Assembly (NCBI GenBank): GCA_024693715.1
Contig: JAILKS010000026.1
Coordinates: forward strand, 1 to 64,000
From: Treponema sp.
GTDB taxonomy: Bacteria; Spirochaetota; Spirochaetia; Treponematales; Treponemataceae
Direction: 5' to 3'
Length of the DNA: 64,000 nt
Shown in pieces: positions 26,382 through 36,592 of the stretch. The notes beneath the pieces were generated by a model. The model was not told the origin of the DNA. It ran no database searches and saw only the letters and a list, made by a program, of their open reading frames with translations. Position numbers and translations under genes: made by a program. The first letter of the stretch is position 1. Each line of letters opens with the position of its first letter.

Positions 26382-27314
26382 GTGTTAATCCATTTTTGGG
26401 GAGTAAGGGGCTCTATCCCGACTCCAATATCACCGCAGCAAGTTCAATCAAAAATAATGGCCGCTATACAAAGGGCAAAGCCTGCAGATTTACAAAATGC
26501 AGAAACACGCTCAAAGTTTATTTCAAATCTTCCTTCATGGATTTTTGGAACAACAGGCGGAAACACAACATGTGTAGAACTTGTACATAACGATAAACAC
26601 ATCATCCTTGATGCAGGCTCAGGTCTTAGGGCACTTGGAAAAGAAAGGGAATGTCCTTCAAAATATTATCTTTTTCTTTCACATCTTCACTGGGATCATT
26701 TGAACGGCTTTCCATTTTTCGATCACGCGTTTAATCCTAATCTTGAAATACAGGTTTATTCAAATCATGACAATGCAGAAAAATTTTTCCGCGGTCAGAT
26801 GGATGTTCCGTATAGTCCGCCGTCAGTAAGCACCTCAATTACAAAAAAACTTTATTTTAATCAGATTAAAGAAGGGGAGCCGTTTTATATTGACGACATA
26901 AAGGTTAATTCGTGTAAGATGCGTCATCCTGGTGATTCTTATTCTTTTTCTTTCGAAGCAGACGGCAAGAAATTTGTTTTTGCGACAGATGTTGAATTAA
27001 AAGCTTCTGATTTCAAAAGTAAACTTGACACGAATTCAATTTTCTACAATGCAGATGCAATTGTTATAGACGCACAGTATACTACTCAGGAATTGAATGA
27101 AAAAGTTGACTGGGGACATTCCTCGTTCTGCTATGCAATAGATTTTGCAATTCATTATCAGATTAAGGAAGTTTATCTTTTCCATCATGATCCTGCTTAC
27201 GACGATAAAAAGCTTGAAAAAATACTTCAGGCTTCGCAATGGTATGCAAAATATATAAATCATTCAGATATGAAAATTTATCTTGCAAAAGAGGATACTG
27301 AGTTTATTTTATGA
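26382..27314 (+). CDS. Metallo-beta-lactamase-fold hydrolase (phosphodiesterase-like), GTG start
   Basis: A 310-residue MBL-fold enzyme. It opens with LIHFWGVRGSIPTP, typical of the cyclic-nucleotide phosphodiesterase/PhnP-like branch, and carries the metal motif HLHWDH (His101, His103, Asp105, His106), with GGNTTCVEL and ILDAGSGLRALG ahead of it. KFVFATDVE and the C-terminal HHDPAYDD supply the remaining metal ligands. A GTG start is chosen because AAGGGG (26370-26375) lies at correct distance and the family N-terminus begins here. The substrate is not predictable. Its stop overlaps the next start (ATGA). Confidence 0.88.
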   Translation: MLIHFWGVRGSIPTPISPQQVQSKIMAAIQRAKPADLQNAETRSKFISNLPSWIFGTTGGNTTCVELVHNDKHIILDAGSGLRALGKERECPSKYYLFLSHLHWDHLNGFPFFDHAFNPNLEIQVYSNHDNAEKFFRGQMDVPYSPPSVSTSITKKLYFNQIKEGEPFYIDDIKVNSCKMRHPGDSYSFSFEADGKKFVFATDVELKASDFKSKLDTNSIFYNADAIVIDAQYTTQELNEKVDWGHSSFCYAIDFAIHYQIKEVYLFHHDPAYDDKKLEKILQASQWYAKYINHSDMKIYLAKEDTEFIL

Positions 27315-27514
27315 TTCCGTTAAACAGAAAACCAGAGCCGCAGAATTTCAATTTCTCGTATAACTTCGATTCTGAAGAGACTGCAAAACTTGCAAAATTC
27401 TTCCGTGAAAATCAGGAAATACTTCCGAACGGACTTGAAAAATTCAGTAAGGCGCTTGAAGATGCAGTTTATCATGGACTGTCGCTTGAACAGGCAAGGA
27501 AATTTTTTACATGA
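27311..27514 (+). CDS. Small 67-residue hypothetical protein
   Basis: A short acidic helical protein (EETAKLAKFFRENQEILPNG, LEKFSKALEDAVYHGLS). No family is recognised. It is believable as a gene because it overlaps both neighbours by four bases (ATGA at each junction) and its codon use matches them. Confidence 0.7.
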   Translation: MIPLNRKPEPQNFNFSYNFDSEETAKLAKFFRENQEILPNGLEKFSKALEDAVYHGLSLEQARKFFT

Positions 27515-28581
27515 AAAATAGCAAAAAGATAATCAGAATATCAATTATTTCTCTTTGTAGTCTTATTGTCCTTGCAGCGGTTATTTTTGGTTCTGTCTTT
27601 ATTCCACAATTAATGCCTGTGCAGACAAAGGGTGAGGCAGAAGATATAAAATTCATTATTCCTTATGGAGAAAATGCATATCAGGTTACACAAAGATTAA
27701 GTGAAGAAAATCTGATTAAAAACAAAAAAATATTTTATTACTGTCTGTTGCGTCCTAAATATCTGAAGATTCTGTATCCGAAGCTTGAGTTTCCTCAGAA
27801 CATTTCGTTTAAATCAGGCATTTATTATTTAAATAAAAAAATGAATTACGGACAGATAATTAAACAGTTCTGTGACGGCAGCAAGGAATTCATAAAAATA
27901 TCTTTTCCGGAAGGATTAACCATTTCAAAAATCGGAAAACTGCTTGAAGAAGAATATGTATGCTCAAAGGATGATTTTTACAAAGCATGTCATGATACTG
28001 AAATTTTAAAAAAATATAATATCAATTCACAGTCGGCAGAAGGATTCCTTTTTCCTGATACTTATTATTTTGATTTTGGCAATGAACCAAAGCTTGTCGT
28101 TTGTAAAATGATAGATAATTTTTTTGAAAAGATTAAACAGATTCCTCAGCTTGATGGAAAATCTCCGGAGGATTTTAAAGATATTCTGATTCTTGCATCA
28201 ATTGTTGAACGCGAATACAAGCTTTCAGAAGAAGCACCTTTAATTGCAAGTGTATTTAACAATCGCGTAAAGAATAACGACGGACTTTATTCCTGTGCGA
28301 CAATTGAATATATAATAACAGAGATTCAGGGAAAACCGCATCCGGAACGAATATTTGAAGCAGATTTACAGATAGACAATCCCTACAACACATACAAGTG
28401 GAGAGGTTTACCACCGGGACCTATTTCGAATCCCGGAATAATTGCATTAAAGGCAGCTGTTGAGCCTGCAGATACTGATTATTATTTCTTCCAGCTCGTT
28501 GATGCAGATATCGGTAAACATATTTTTTCAAAGACTTTTGATGAACATAAACAAAATCATCGTCTGTTACCAAAAAGATAA
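27511..28581 (+). CDS. mltG: Endolytic murein transglycosylase MltG
   Basis: A 356-residue membrane-anchored lytic transglycosylase that cuts nascent glycan strands and sets their length. It has an N-terminal membrane helix (about residues 8-32), a LysM-like region, then the YceG domain: ILASIVEREYKLSEEAPLIA with the catalytic Glu, SVFNNRV, and the closing WRGLPPGPISNPGIIALKAA. Overlap with the preceding gene and a 3-base gap before dnaG indicate one operon. Confidence 0.93.
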   Translation: MKNSKKIIRISIISLCSLIVLAAVIFGSVFIPQLMPVQTKGEAEDIKFIIPYGENAYQVTQRLSEENLIKNKKIFYYCLLRPKYLKILYPKLEFPQNISFKSGIYYLNKKMNYGQIIKQFCDGSKEFIKISFPEGLTISKIGKLLEEEYVCSKDDFYKACHDTEILKKYNINSQSAEGFLFPDTYYFDFGNEPKLVVCKMIDNFFEKIKQIPQLDGKSPEDFKDILILASIVEREYKLSEEAPLIASVFNNRVKNNDGLYSCATIEYIITEIQGKPHPERIFEADLQIDNPYNTYKWRGLPPGPISNPGIIALKAAVEPADTDYYFFQLVDADIGKHIFSKTFDEHKQNHRLLPKR

Positions 28582-28584
28582 AAT

Positions 28585-30372
28585 ATGCCAAAAATCTCAA
28601 AAGAAACAATCGATCAGATTCATTCCAACTCAGATATAGTTTCAATTGTAGGTGAGTATACACGTCTTCAAAAAAAAGGAGCAAATGACTGGTGGGGCTG
28701 CTGTCCGTTCCATAACGAAAAAACAGGCTCTTTCCACGTAGATGCAGATAAGAAATTTTACTATTGCTTTGGATGTCATGCTTCCGGCGATGTAATAAAA
28801 TTCGTACAGGAGATGGAAAAAATCACATATCCTGAAGCAATCCTCGTTCTGGCGAAAAAAAATGCAATTCCTGTAAAATATGATGACGGATATAATCCTT
28901 CGGAAATAAAAAAGGATAATCACAATGAAGAATATATTGATTTATATGAACGGATTGCTTCTACCTTTCATTATTTTTTAACACAGACATCACAGGGAAA
29001 TTTTGCACTTGATTATATAAAAAAACGCGGCCTTACAGATGAAACGCTTCGAAAATTCAAGATTGGTTATGCTCCTTCAGACAGATACTGGCTTAAAAAA
29101 TTTCTTCTTGAAAAAAACTTTTCAGAACAGTTTTTAAATGAAAGCGGTCTTTTCAGCAAAAATTATAAGGATGTATGCATTTTCAGTGACAGACTTATGT
29201 TTCCGATTTTTAATAGAAACGGAAAAGTTGTAGCTTTTGGAGGAAGAATCCTTCATCCGCAGAAAGATCATGACAGTAAGTATTTAAACTCACCTGAATT
29301 AAGTCATTATAAAAAAAGGGAAACCTTCTTTGCGTTTAATTTTGCAAAAAATGCCATCCGCGAAAATAAAAAAGTAATTTTCTGCGAAGGATATATGGAC
29401 TGTATTGCCTACCATCAGTGTGGAGTAGAATATGCAGTTGCTACATGTGGTACAGCCCTTACAGATGAACAGATAAGGCTTATCAGAAATTTTGCAGATG
29501 AGGTTCTTCTTTCATTCGATTCTGATGGAGCGGGGCAGAAGGCTACTTTGAAAGCAATAACAATGTGCAGAAAACAAAACATTACCGTAAAAGTAATACG
29601 TCTTAAGGGGGGAAAAGATCCTGCAGAAATCATGCTTTCTTTCGGAAAAGAAAACTTGACAAATCAAATAAAAGGTGCTATATTAGACGGCGACTATTTA
29701 TTGAATATTCTAGGGGAAAAATACCCTGTTGACACTCCTGAAGGAAAAACAAAAGCTGCACTTGAATATTTTGAATACATCGACTGTCTTCAATCGGATA
29801 TTCAGAAAGAGTCCTGCCTGGAACAATTAGGTCAGGCATTCAACATAAAACCGGAGGCGTTAAAGAGGGACTTTACAAATCGAAATCAAGCCCAAGAGCG
29901 AATAAAAATCCGGCCAGAAATTACAGAGGAAAAGACACCCGTTAATCTTAATGCAGAACTAAGGGGATTAATCGCGGTAACCGCCGATTTGAATCAATTC
30001 GAAAAGATTCGTTCTAATCTTAAAGAATCAGATTTTAAAAATCCACACGCACAAAGGCTTTTTAATGTTTTAGAAAAATGTTTAGAAAATAAAACTTTTT
30101 CTATCCCGGACATATTGTCGGAATGTAATGACAGTGAGCTTTCACAAATCATTTCAAGTTTTATATCTGACAAGGTTTATCAGAAAGAGAATATCGATAT
30201 AGTTGTAAATGACACTATAAAATTCGTTCAAAAGAACAAAATTGATGAACAGCGTGATATTTTACTTAAAAGAATCCGAGAATATGTAATAACAACAGAA
30301 GATGATCAGAAAGAGCTGAATAATCTTCTTAAAAAAAAGATGGAACTTGATAAACAGGTCCAGTCATTATAA
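28585..30372 (+). CDS. dnaG: DNA primase
   Basis: A 595-residue primase that makes RNA primers for replication. The N-terminal zinc finger has CPFHNEKTGSF and FYYCFGCHASGD. The TOPRIM core has VIFCEGYMDCIAYHQCGVEY and LLSFDSDGAGQKA with the metal-binding acidic residues. A C-terminal helicase-binding region follows after residue 430, and length is typical. It lies between mltG and rpoD, the classic macromolecular-synthesis arrangement. Confidence 0.96.
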   Translation: MPKISKETIDQIHSNSDIVSIVGEYTRLQKKGANDWWGCCPFHNEKTGSFHVDADKKFYYCFGCHASGDVIKFVQEMEKITYPEAILVLAKKNAIPVKYDDGYNPSEIKKDNHNEEYIDLYERIASTFHYFLTQTSQGNFALDYIKKRGLTDETLRKFKIGYAPSDRYWLKKFLLEKNFSEQFLNESGLFSKNYKDVCIFSDRLMFPIFNRNGKVVAFGGRILHPQKDHDSKYLNSPELSHYKKRETFFAFNFAKNAIRENKKVIFCEGYMDCIAYHQCGVEYAVATCGTALTDEQIRLIRNFADEVLLSFDSDGAGQKATLKAITMCRKQNITVKVIRLKGGKDPAEIMLSFGKENLTNQIKGAILDGDYLLNILGEKYPVDTPEGKTKAALEYFEYIDCLQSDIQKESCLEQLGQAFNIKPEALKRDFTNRNQAQERIKIRPEITEEKTPVNLNAELRGLIAVTADLNQFEKIRSNLKESDFKNPHAQRLFNVLEKCLENKTFSIPDILSECNDSELSQIISSFISDKVYQKENIDIVVNDTIKFVQKNKIDEQRDILLKRIREYVITTEDDQKELNNLLKKKMELDKQVQSL

Positions 30373-30386
30373 AAGCAGGTGTCTAA

Positions 30387-32249
30387 TTGAAAAAGAAAAG
30401 CGATAATACTAATAATACTCAAATTACTTTTGATGATTGCATTAACAGACTTATTGAACTTGCAAAAACAAAAGACATACTTACCTGGGATGATGTAATT
30501 GCACATCTTGGACAGGAATTCGTTAATTCTGATGAATTGATGGAGCCCGTATTAAAACAGCTTAAAGATATCGGTAAAGAACCGGTCGAAACAGAGCTTC
30601 TTGATCAGGTTGCCGATGAAAATATCGAAAATGATGAAGATGACGAAAGCCTTATTTTAGAACAGGATGATGATGAAGACCTTGCAGGTGATAACAGCGA
30701 GGTTGAAGAAATTGAAAATGCAGAAAAGCTTGCATCTTCAAAACGTCTTTTAAATTCGGACAAGGATTCTAATGTAGATGATCCTATTCGTCTTTATCTT
30801 CGTGAAATCGGCAAAGAAAGCCTTCTTACCGCCGAACAGGAAGTTGAACTTTCAAAAACAATGGAAGAAGGAAATAACATCATCAAAAATGTTATAATCA
30901 ATTCAGGAATAATGATTCCGGAATTTTATACAATCGCACAAAAAGCATTTACCAGGATTGATATTCATGAGCCTGGTAAAACACGTAAAGAAATAAATGA
31001 AGAGATGGCAGATAAACGACGTCTTAAAACTTTTTACGGTGAACACATAAAACCAGTTTTATCAGAAATGAAACAGTACATGGCTCTTAAAAAGCAGCTT
31101 TTTGAAGCAGAACAATCAAGTGAAATTTTCCAGAATCCTCAGCTTATTGCATTAAGGGAAAAAATCCTTCCTGAACTTCGAAAGGTTGATATTCAGACAG
31201 AAGAGCTAGATAAATTTACACAGAAATATCGAGATGCTACTATAAAAATAGATGAATATCATCAGAAGCAGGAAAAGAAAATGAAGGAATTGAGAATATC
31301 TAATCCTTCGGAATTAAGAAGTCTTGGTCGTAAGCTTTCAATAAAGGCAACTGCTTCTAAGCTTGAACAGGAACTGAACATGAGTACAGAAGAAATGCGT
31401 GATATCTATACTCAGATTCAGAAGATTGACAGAAAGCTTCATAAACTTGAATACGAATTCGAAAATGATGTTGAAGAAATCCTGAATATGGCAAAAGACA
31501 TCGAATCTGGCAGAATTAAGATGGAAAAAGCTAAAAACCGTCTTATAAATGCCAACCTTCGTCTTGTTGTATCAATTGCCAAAAAATATACAAACAGAGG
31601 ACTTCATTTCTTTGATTTAGTTCAGGAAGGAAACATCGGTTTAATTAAGGCTGTAGAAAAATTTGAATACCGCAAGGGATTTAAATTTTCAACATACGCA
31701 ACCTGGTGGATTCGTCAGGCTATTACACGTTCAATCTCTGATCAGGCAAGAACAATTCGTGTACCGGTTCATATGATTGAACAGATTAATAAGGTTGTAA
31801 GGGAAAGCCGCCAGCTCATGCAGAAGCTTGGAAGGGAACCTAGTGATGAAGAAATTGCACAGCAGCTTGGATGGCCGTTAAACAGAGTAAAGCAGGTTAA
31901 GAATGTAGCAAGAGAACCTATTTCTCTCGAAACACCGATTGGAGAAGAGGAAGATTCACTTCTTGGAGACTTCATTGAAGATAAAGAAGTTGAAAATCCG
32001 GCATCACAGACTGCCTTTACGCTTCTTCAGGAACAGCTTCATAATGTTTTAAATACTTTACCTCCTCGTGAACAGGAAGTATTGAAAATGCGTTTTGGTC
32101 TTGAAGACGGTTATTCTTTAACTCTTGAAGAAGTAGGTTTATATTTTGATGTAACACGTGAACGTATCCGACAGATTGAAGCAAAAGCCTTGAGAAGATT
32201 AAGACATCCTCGTCGTGCAAACGGTTTACGAGATTACATTGAAATGTAA
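30387..32249 (+). CDS. rpoD: Primary RNA polymerase sigma factor, TTG start
   Basis: A 620-residue housekeeping sigma factor. The N-terminal region 1.1 is followed by an acidic stretch (about residues 75-115). Region 1.2 reads [24 protein letters not shown]. Region 2 contains [20 protein letters not shown] and the -10-recognising [17 protein letters not shown]. Regions 3 and 4 follow, with [16 protein letters not shown] and the -35 helix [19 protein letters not shown]. The start is TTG 30387, six bases after AGGTG; no nearby ATG suits. It follows dnaG by 14 bases. Confidence 0.96.
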   Translation: MKKKSDNTNNTQITFDDCINRLIELAKTKDILTWDDVIAHLGQEFVNSDELMEPVLKQLKDIGKEPVETELLDQVADENIENDEDDESLILEQDDDEDLAGDNSEVEEIENAEKLASSKRLLNSDKDSNVDDPIRLYLREIGKESLLTAEQEVELSKTMEEGNNIIKNVIINSGIMIPEFYTIAQKAFTRIDIHEPGKTRKEINEEMADKRRLKTFYGEHIKPVLSEMKQYMALKKQLFEAEQSSEIFQNPQLIALREKILPELRKVDIQTEELDKFTQKYRDATIKIDEYHQKQEKKMKELRISNPSELRSLGRKLSIKATASKLEQELNMSTEEMRDIYTQIQKIDRKLHKLEYEFENDVEEILNMAKDIESGRIKMEKAKNRLINANLRLVVSIAKKYTNRGLHFFDLVQEGNIGLIKAVEKFEYRKGFKFSTYATWWIRQAITRSISDQARTIRVPVHMIEQINKVVRESRQLMQKLGREPSDEEIAQQLGWPLNRVKQVKNVAREPISLETPIGEEEDSLLGDFIEDKEVENPASQTAFTLLQEQLHNVLNTLPPREQEVLKMRFGLEDGYSLTLEEVGLYFDVTRERIRQIEAKALRRLRHPRRANGLRDYIEM

Positions 32250-32320
32250 AAATAAAAAATGCATATAGACTAATTTTTACATTTAATATATTATTTTTAT
32301 TATTTTATTTGGGGAAATAA

Positions 32321-33247
32321 ATGGAAACTGCAAAGATTTTTGACAAACTTAAGGATTTACAGGATATTCTTGTAGAAAAGTATAAATTAGAGGCAAAAAT
32401 TGAAGAAACTCCTAAGCAGCTTAACGCACAGGAAGAACTTCTTGCACGTCTTAAGAAAGAATATATCGCAAAAAATACAAATTATGATTCAATAAAAGAA
32501 AAAGTAGCTGAGCTTAAGCATGAGCTTGATGATGCCGTTCGTTCAAGAGAAAATGGTGAAAAGGGAATGGATAACATTACTACTCACCGTGAATATGAAG
32601 CTCTTGAAAAACAGATTAATGAAGCAACAGAAAAAGAAAACGATATCAGAAAAGATCTTCAGAAAAACGAAAAATCTCTTGAAGAGTTAAAAGAATCGCT
32701 TAAATCTGATGAAGATATGATTAAGGCTCAGGAATCAGATTTGCTTGAAAGTAAGAAAAATCTTGATGCTGAAGTAGCAGGTTACAATAAAAAATTAGAT
32801 CAGTTAAAGAAAAAAGAAGATAAAATTACTCCTGATTTGGATCAGGAAATTCTTTTCAAATTTGAAAGAATTATTCAGAGAAATTCAGAAGGTATCGTAG
32901 CTGTAAGAAACGGAGTATGTACCGGCTGTCAGATGAATCTTCCTGCACAGTTTGCAAATATTGTCAGAGAAGGCGAAAACATTAATTTCTGTCCATACTG
33001 CAGCAGAATCCTTTTCTACGAAGAAACAGAAGAAGATTCAACAGAAACATACTTTAAAGCTGAAGATGCCGGATCTCTTGCCGATCTTGATGATGATTTC
33101 ATGGATGAGCTTGACGATGAAGATCAGAATAAAAAAGATGAATTTGACGATGAATCTGAATACTATGATTCTGATGAAATGAATGCTCAGGATGATGAAG
33201 ATGAAGATTCTGATGAACTTGAAGATCAGGATGAAGATTCTGAATAA
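32321..33247 (+). CDS. Coiled-coil zinc-ribbon protein with acidic tail (CdsZ/DUF-type)
   Basis: A 308-residue protein. Residues 1-185 form a long Lys/Glu-rich coiled coil. Next comes a C4 zinc ribbon (VCTGCQMNLPAQF with NFCPYCSRILFYEE, about residues 203-235), then a tail of about 70 residues, mostly Asp and Glu. This matches the bacterial C4-zinc-ribbon/coiled-coil family implicated in nucleic acid or protein binding, though the acidic tail is an addition. GGGGAAA precedes the ATG. The gene lies between rpoD and rnpB. Confidence 0.8.
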   Translation: METAKIFDKLKDLQDILVEKYKLEAKIEETPKQLNAQEELLARLKKEYIAKNTNYDSIKEKVAELKHELDDAVRSRENGEKGMDNITTHREYEALEKQINEATEKENDIRKDLQKNEKSLEELKESLKSDEDMIKAQESDLLESKKNLDAEVAGYNKKLDQLKKKEDKITPDLDQEILFKFERIIQRNSEGIVAVRNGVCTGCQMNLPAQFANIVREGENINFCPYCSRILFYEETEEDSTETYFKAEDAGSLADLDDDFMDELDDEDQNKKDEFDDESEYYDSDEMNAQDDEDEDSDELEDQDEDSE

Positions 33248-33256
33248 TTAAATTTG

Positions 33257-33636
33257 TACAAATGGGATATAACCGCGTTGTTATATCTTGATGATAAGAC
33301 ATAATAATGAGCGAAAGTCCGGGCTCCTTCGGAAAAAATGCCGGGTAATAACCGGGGATTTCATCAAGCCGAAAGGTTTTTTGAAATTACAGATAGTGCA
33401 ACAGAAAATATACCGTCTGCTTTTGCAGATAAGGGTGAAAAGGCAGTGTAAGAGACTACCGCGTAAGCAGTAATGTTTACGGCTTGTAAACCTCATTTGG
33501 AGCAAGATTAAGCAGCAGACAGCATTTCCGAGCTTTTCTGCGGGTAAATCGCTGGAGTTTAATGGTAACATTAAACGCGGATAGATGGTTATTGGAAGAA
33601 ATTCCAGACAGAACCCGGCTTATTGTCCCATTTGTA
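33257..33636 (+). ncRNA. rnpB: RNase P RNA
   Basis: The catalytic RNA of RNase P, which matures tRNA 5' ends. It has the universal core: GAGCGAAAGTCCGGGCTCC at 33309-33327 (CR-I), AGGGTGAAAAGGCAGTG and AGAGACTACCGCG at about 33432-33463, and ACAGAACCCGGCTTA at 33607-33621 (CR-V, pairing back for P4). Helix P1 is TACAAATGGGA (33257-33267) with TCCCATTTGTA (33626-33636), which sets both ends. The layout is the ancestral (A) type. The RNA ends 11 bases before the next coding start. Confidence 0.93.
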
Positions 33637-33647
33637 ATTGTACGGCA

Positions 33648-34595
33648 ATGAAAAATAACGATAATCCGAATTTTCAAAGAAGACCTAATCAGTTTTTACC
33701 GGTCTTATTAAAAATTATTGCAGGAATTGCGTTACTCGCTTTAATAATAACTGCCATTTTTTTTGTTTATAAAAAAAATCAGTCTGATAAAATAACTCTC
33801 AAAACGATTAAAAAATACTGGAACGTTTACGATTACGAAAAGGTTTACGAATCAGGGAAAGTATTTTTGCAGGAACAGCCTTATAATAATGTCGCACTTA
33901 CATATTTTGGTTTTGCGTGTTTCTATCTTTCGGTAAGCCAGAATGATACCTCTTTATCACAGGAATATCTTGATGAATGTATCAATAATTTAAGGCTTGC
34001 ACTTTATGAAGCAGACAAATCTGCAATTCCTCAGATTCAGTATTTCCTTGGAAAAGCATATTTTCAGAAGAATGTTGCTTCAAGCTATTATTATTCAGAT
34101 CTTGCCATAAAATATCTTTCTCTTGCAAAACAAAACGGATATTCTGCTGATGATATTTCACAATATCTTGGTTTATGTTACGACAACCTTGGAATGACAA
34201 TGGAAAGTCTTTCTTCATTCTTAGATGCGCTTGTTTTAAGGGAATCAGATACCTTGTTATTATCTGTAGCAAAGCAATATTACAAATTAAAAAATTATGA
34301 TGCAGCAGAACAATATCTTTATAGAATAATCAATTATTATCAGAATGATGATAAAAAGCTCGAATCAAAAATTCTTCTGGGCAACATTTATTTTGAGAAA
34401 AATAATTATGAACAGGCTCTTCAAATGTACAATGATGTAATAAAGCACTATCAGAATTCAGCTGATGCACATTATGGAATAGGATTAATTTACGAAAAAG
34501 AAGGAAATATGGTAAAAGCAAGAGCCGAATGGCGGCAGGCGCTTAAAATTCAGGTAAATCATACTGGAGCATTAAAAAAATTATCAATTTACTGA
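33648..34595 (+). CDS. Membrane-anchored TPR-repeat protein
   Basis: A 315-residue protein with one membrane helix (about residues 19-40) and tetratricopeptide-like helical repeats (about residues 60-310; YYLGKAYFQK, SKILLGNIYFEKNNYEQALQMYND, SADAHYGIGLIYEKEGNMVKARAEW). The start is ATG 33648. An in-frame ATG at 33585 would put the N-terminus inside RNase P RNA. Ribosome site is weak. It stands directly before the mreB operon, suggesting, but not showing, an envelope role. Confidence 0.85.
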   Translation: MKNNDNPNFQRRPNQFLPVLLKIIAGIALLALIITAIFFVYKKNQSDKITLKTIKKYWNVYDYEKVYESGKVFLQEQPYNNVALTYFGFACFYLSVSQNDTSLSQEYLDECINNLRLALYEADKSAIPQIQYFLGKAYFQKNVASSYYYSDLAIKYLSLAKQNGYSADDISQYLGLCYDNLGMTMESLSSFLDALVLRESDTLLLSVAKQYYKLKNYDAAEQYLYRIINYYQNDDKKLESKILLGNIYFEKNNYEQALQMYNDVIKHYQNSADAHYGIGLIYEKEGNMVKARAEWRQALKIQVNHTGALKKLSIY

Positions 34596-34665
34596 TTTTT
34601 GTATTTTAATTTCCGTAAATATATTGTATAATAAATTATTGTTCTAAAAGTATGGGAGGACATAA

Positions 34666-35703
34666 ATGGGATTATTTGACAAGTTTACAACTGATATCGG
34701 AATTGATTTAGGAACTTGTAACACTTTAATATATGTAAAGGACAAGGGTATCGTAATCGATGAGCCTTCTGTCGTTGCTGTTGAAAAAGGAACTAAGATT
34801 ATAAAAGCCGTTGGTTCCGAAGCAAAACGCATGCTTGATAAAACTCCAGGCAGCATTATTGCAATACGACCTCTTGCAGACGGAGTTATTGCTGATATTG
34901 ACAGTACTGAAAAAATGATTAAGTACTTCATACAGAAAATCATTCCGCGTCATCAGATGTTTAAATCAATCAGAATGAAGATAGGTATTCCTTCATGTGT
35001 AACAGATGTCGAACGAAGGGCTTTGATTGAAGCAGCATTAAAATCTGGTGCAAAAGAAGTTGAAGTTATTCCGGAATCTCTTGCCGCAGCTATCGGTGCT
35101 AAAATCCCTATTTATGAACCCGCAGGACATATGGTATGTGATATTGGTGGTGGAACAACCGAAGTTTCTGTAATTTCTTTAGGAGATATGGTAGTTACAC
35201 ACTCAATCAGGGTCGGCGGTGATAAGTTTGATGAAGCAATTGTTAAACATGCAAAGAATGTTCATAACCTTATAATCGGACGTCAGACTGCTGAACGTCT
35301 TAAGATTCAGATTGGAAATGCTGCTCCTGAAAAAACTATCGAAAAAATGGAATTGAAGGGTACAGATGCAATTACAGGTCTTCCACGACGTCTTGAAATA
35401 GATAGTGTTGAAGTTCGTGAAGCATTAAAGGAACCTGTAACAAAAATCGTTGAAGAAATCAAGACAGTTCTTGGACTTACACCTCCAGAGCTTGCTTCTG
35501 ATATTGTTGAACGCGGTATTGTTATGACTGGCGGTGGTTCAATGCTCAGGGAATTACCAAGACTTATTTCTAAAGAAACAGGTGTTCCTGTAATTCTGGT
35601 TGAAAAACCACTCGAATGTGTTGCACTTGGTGCCGGCGAAGCATTCACACTTTTCAAAAACATGAATGCAGAAAGATCTATTTATGACAGTTTGAATGAG
35701 TAG
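34666..35703 (+). CDS. mreB: Rod-shape actin homologue MreB
   Basis: A 345-residue bacterial actin that guides lateral wall synthesis. Phosphate-1 is [15 protein letters not shown] and phosphate-2 is [17 protein letters not shown]; the adenosine motif is [18 protein letters not shown]. The N-terminal amphipathic/aliphatic start ([10 protein letters not shown]) suits membrane attachment. GGGAGGA precedes the ATG. First gene of mreB-mreC-mreD-PBP2-rodA, with tight spacing. Confidence 0.96.
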   Translation: MGLFDKFTTDIGIDLGTCNTLIYVKDKGIVIDEPSVVAVEKGTKIIKAVGSEAKRMLDKTPGSIIAIRPLADGVIADIDSTEKMIKYFIQKIIPRHQMFKSIRMKIGIPSCVTDVERRALIEAALKSGAKEVEVIPESLAAAIGAKIPIYEPAGHMVCDIGGGTTEVSVISLGDMVVTHSIRVGGDKFDEAIVKHAKNVHNLIIGRQTAERLKIQIGNAAPEKTIEKMELKGTDAITGLPRRLEIDSVEVREALKEPVTKIVEEIKTVLGLTPPELASDIVERGIVMTGGGSMLRELPRLISKETGVPVILVEKPLECVALGAGEAFTLFKNMNAERSIYDSLNE

Positions 35704-35708
35704 AATAA

Positions 35709-36581
35709 ATGGCGCACAAACGAAACACAGGTTTTAAACTTCGTTTTCCGGAATTCATATTAATAGGACTTCTATTATTCTCATCAATTTCGCTTGGTTT
35801 CAGTTCAGGCAGTTTTATTTTAAATCTAAAAGAATTCGGCTTTGGAATTGTTTCATCTGTTGAAAAAGGCTTCAGTTATCTTACGTCTTCTATCGGTGAT
35901 ACGATTCATTCAGTAAAAGAATTAAAAGAGCTTAAAAAAGACTATAATGATCTGATAGTCAGACTTGAAAATTATGAAGAGCTTCAGCGTTCAAATGCCG
36001 AAATCAGAAAAGAAAATGAACGGTTGAAAGAGCAGCTTGATTTTGCAATTTCACTTGATGAAAAAAACATACCTGCCCAGATTATTTCAAGAGATCTTGA
36101 TTCTGTATATTCCTACATTACCATTAATAAAGGAACTAAAAACGGAATCAAAAAGAACATGCCTGTAATTGCATTCCAGAACGGAAACAATGGACTTGTA
36201 GGAAAAGTTGTACAGGTTGGTGCATTTACAAGCCAGATTATCCCGATTTACAACATTAACAATATTGTATCTTGCCGTGTACTTAATACGAGAGATTTAG
36301 GTCTTGTCAGCGGTAAGGGTAGTGATGATAAACCACTTACATTAAAGCATATACGAAAAAGTGTCGTAGATCAGCTTAAATACGGAGATATAATCGTAAC
36401 CTCCGGTGAAAATGACAATTACATGAAAGACATTCCTATTGGAACAATTTCAAAAATAACATCGCTTGAATATGAAACTTCACTGACTATTGAGCTTACA
36501 CCGATAATTGATTTTTCACGACTAGAAAATGTAGTTGTAATTAATCAGAAAGAGCTTAATGACAGAAAACAGGATAAGTAG
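35709..36581 (+). CDS. mreC: Rod shape-determining protein MreC
   Basis: A 290-residue bitopic protein: an N-terminal membrane helix (about residues 14-34), a coiled coil (about 75-115, with ENERLKEQLDFAI), then the MreC beta-domain (VISRDLDSVYSYITINKGTKNG, GLVGKVVQVGAFTSQI, YGDIIVTSGENDNYMKDIPI). It links MreB to the periplasmic elongation machinery. Six bases after mreB. Length is usual. Confidence 0.92.
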   Translation: MAHKRNTGFKLRFPEFILIGLLLFSSISLGFSSGSFILNLKEFGFGIVSSVEKGFSYLTSSIGDTIHSVKELKELKKDYNDLIVRLENYEELQRSNAEIRKENERLKEQLDFAISLDEKNIPAQIISRDLDSVYSYITINKGTKNGIKKNMPVIAFQNGNNGLVGKVVQVGAFTSQIIPIYNINNIVSCRVLNTRDLGLVSGKGSDDKPLTLKHIRKSVVDQLKYGDIIVTSGENDNYMKDIPIGTISKITSLEYETSLTIELTPIIDFSRLENVVVINQKELNDRKQDK

Positions 36582-36592
36582 GGAAATAGAAT

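Noticed and set aside
26354..26590. 78-residue frame overlapping the metallo-hydrolase start
   Set aside because: It overlaps the start of the clear MBL gene in another frame and encodes no recognisable protein.
33288..33571. Open frames within 33281-33677 on both strands
   Set aside because: They lie inside the RNase P RNA and have no family resemblance or ribosome sites.
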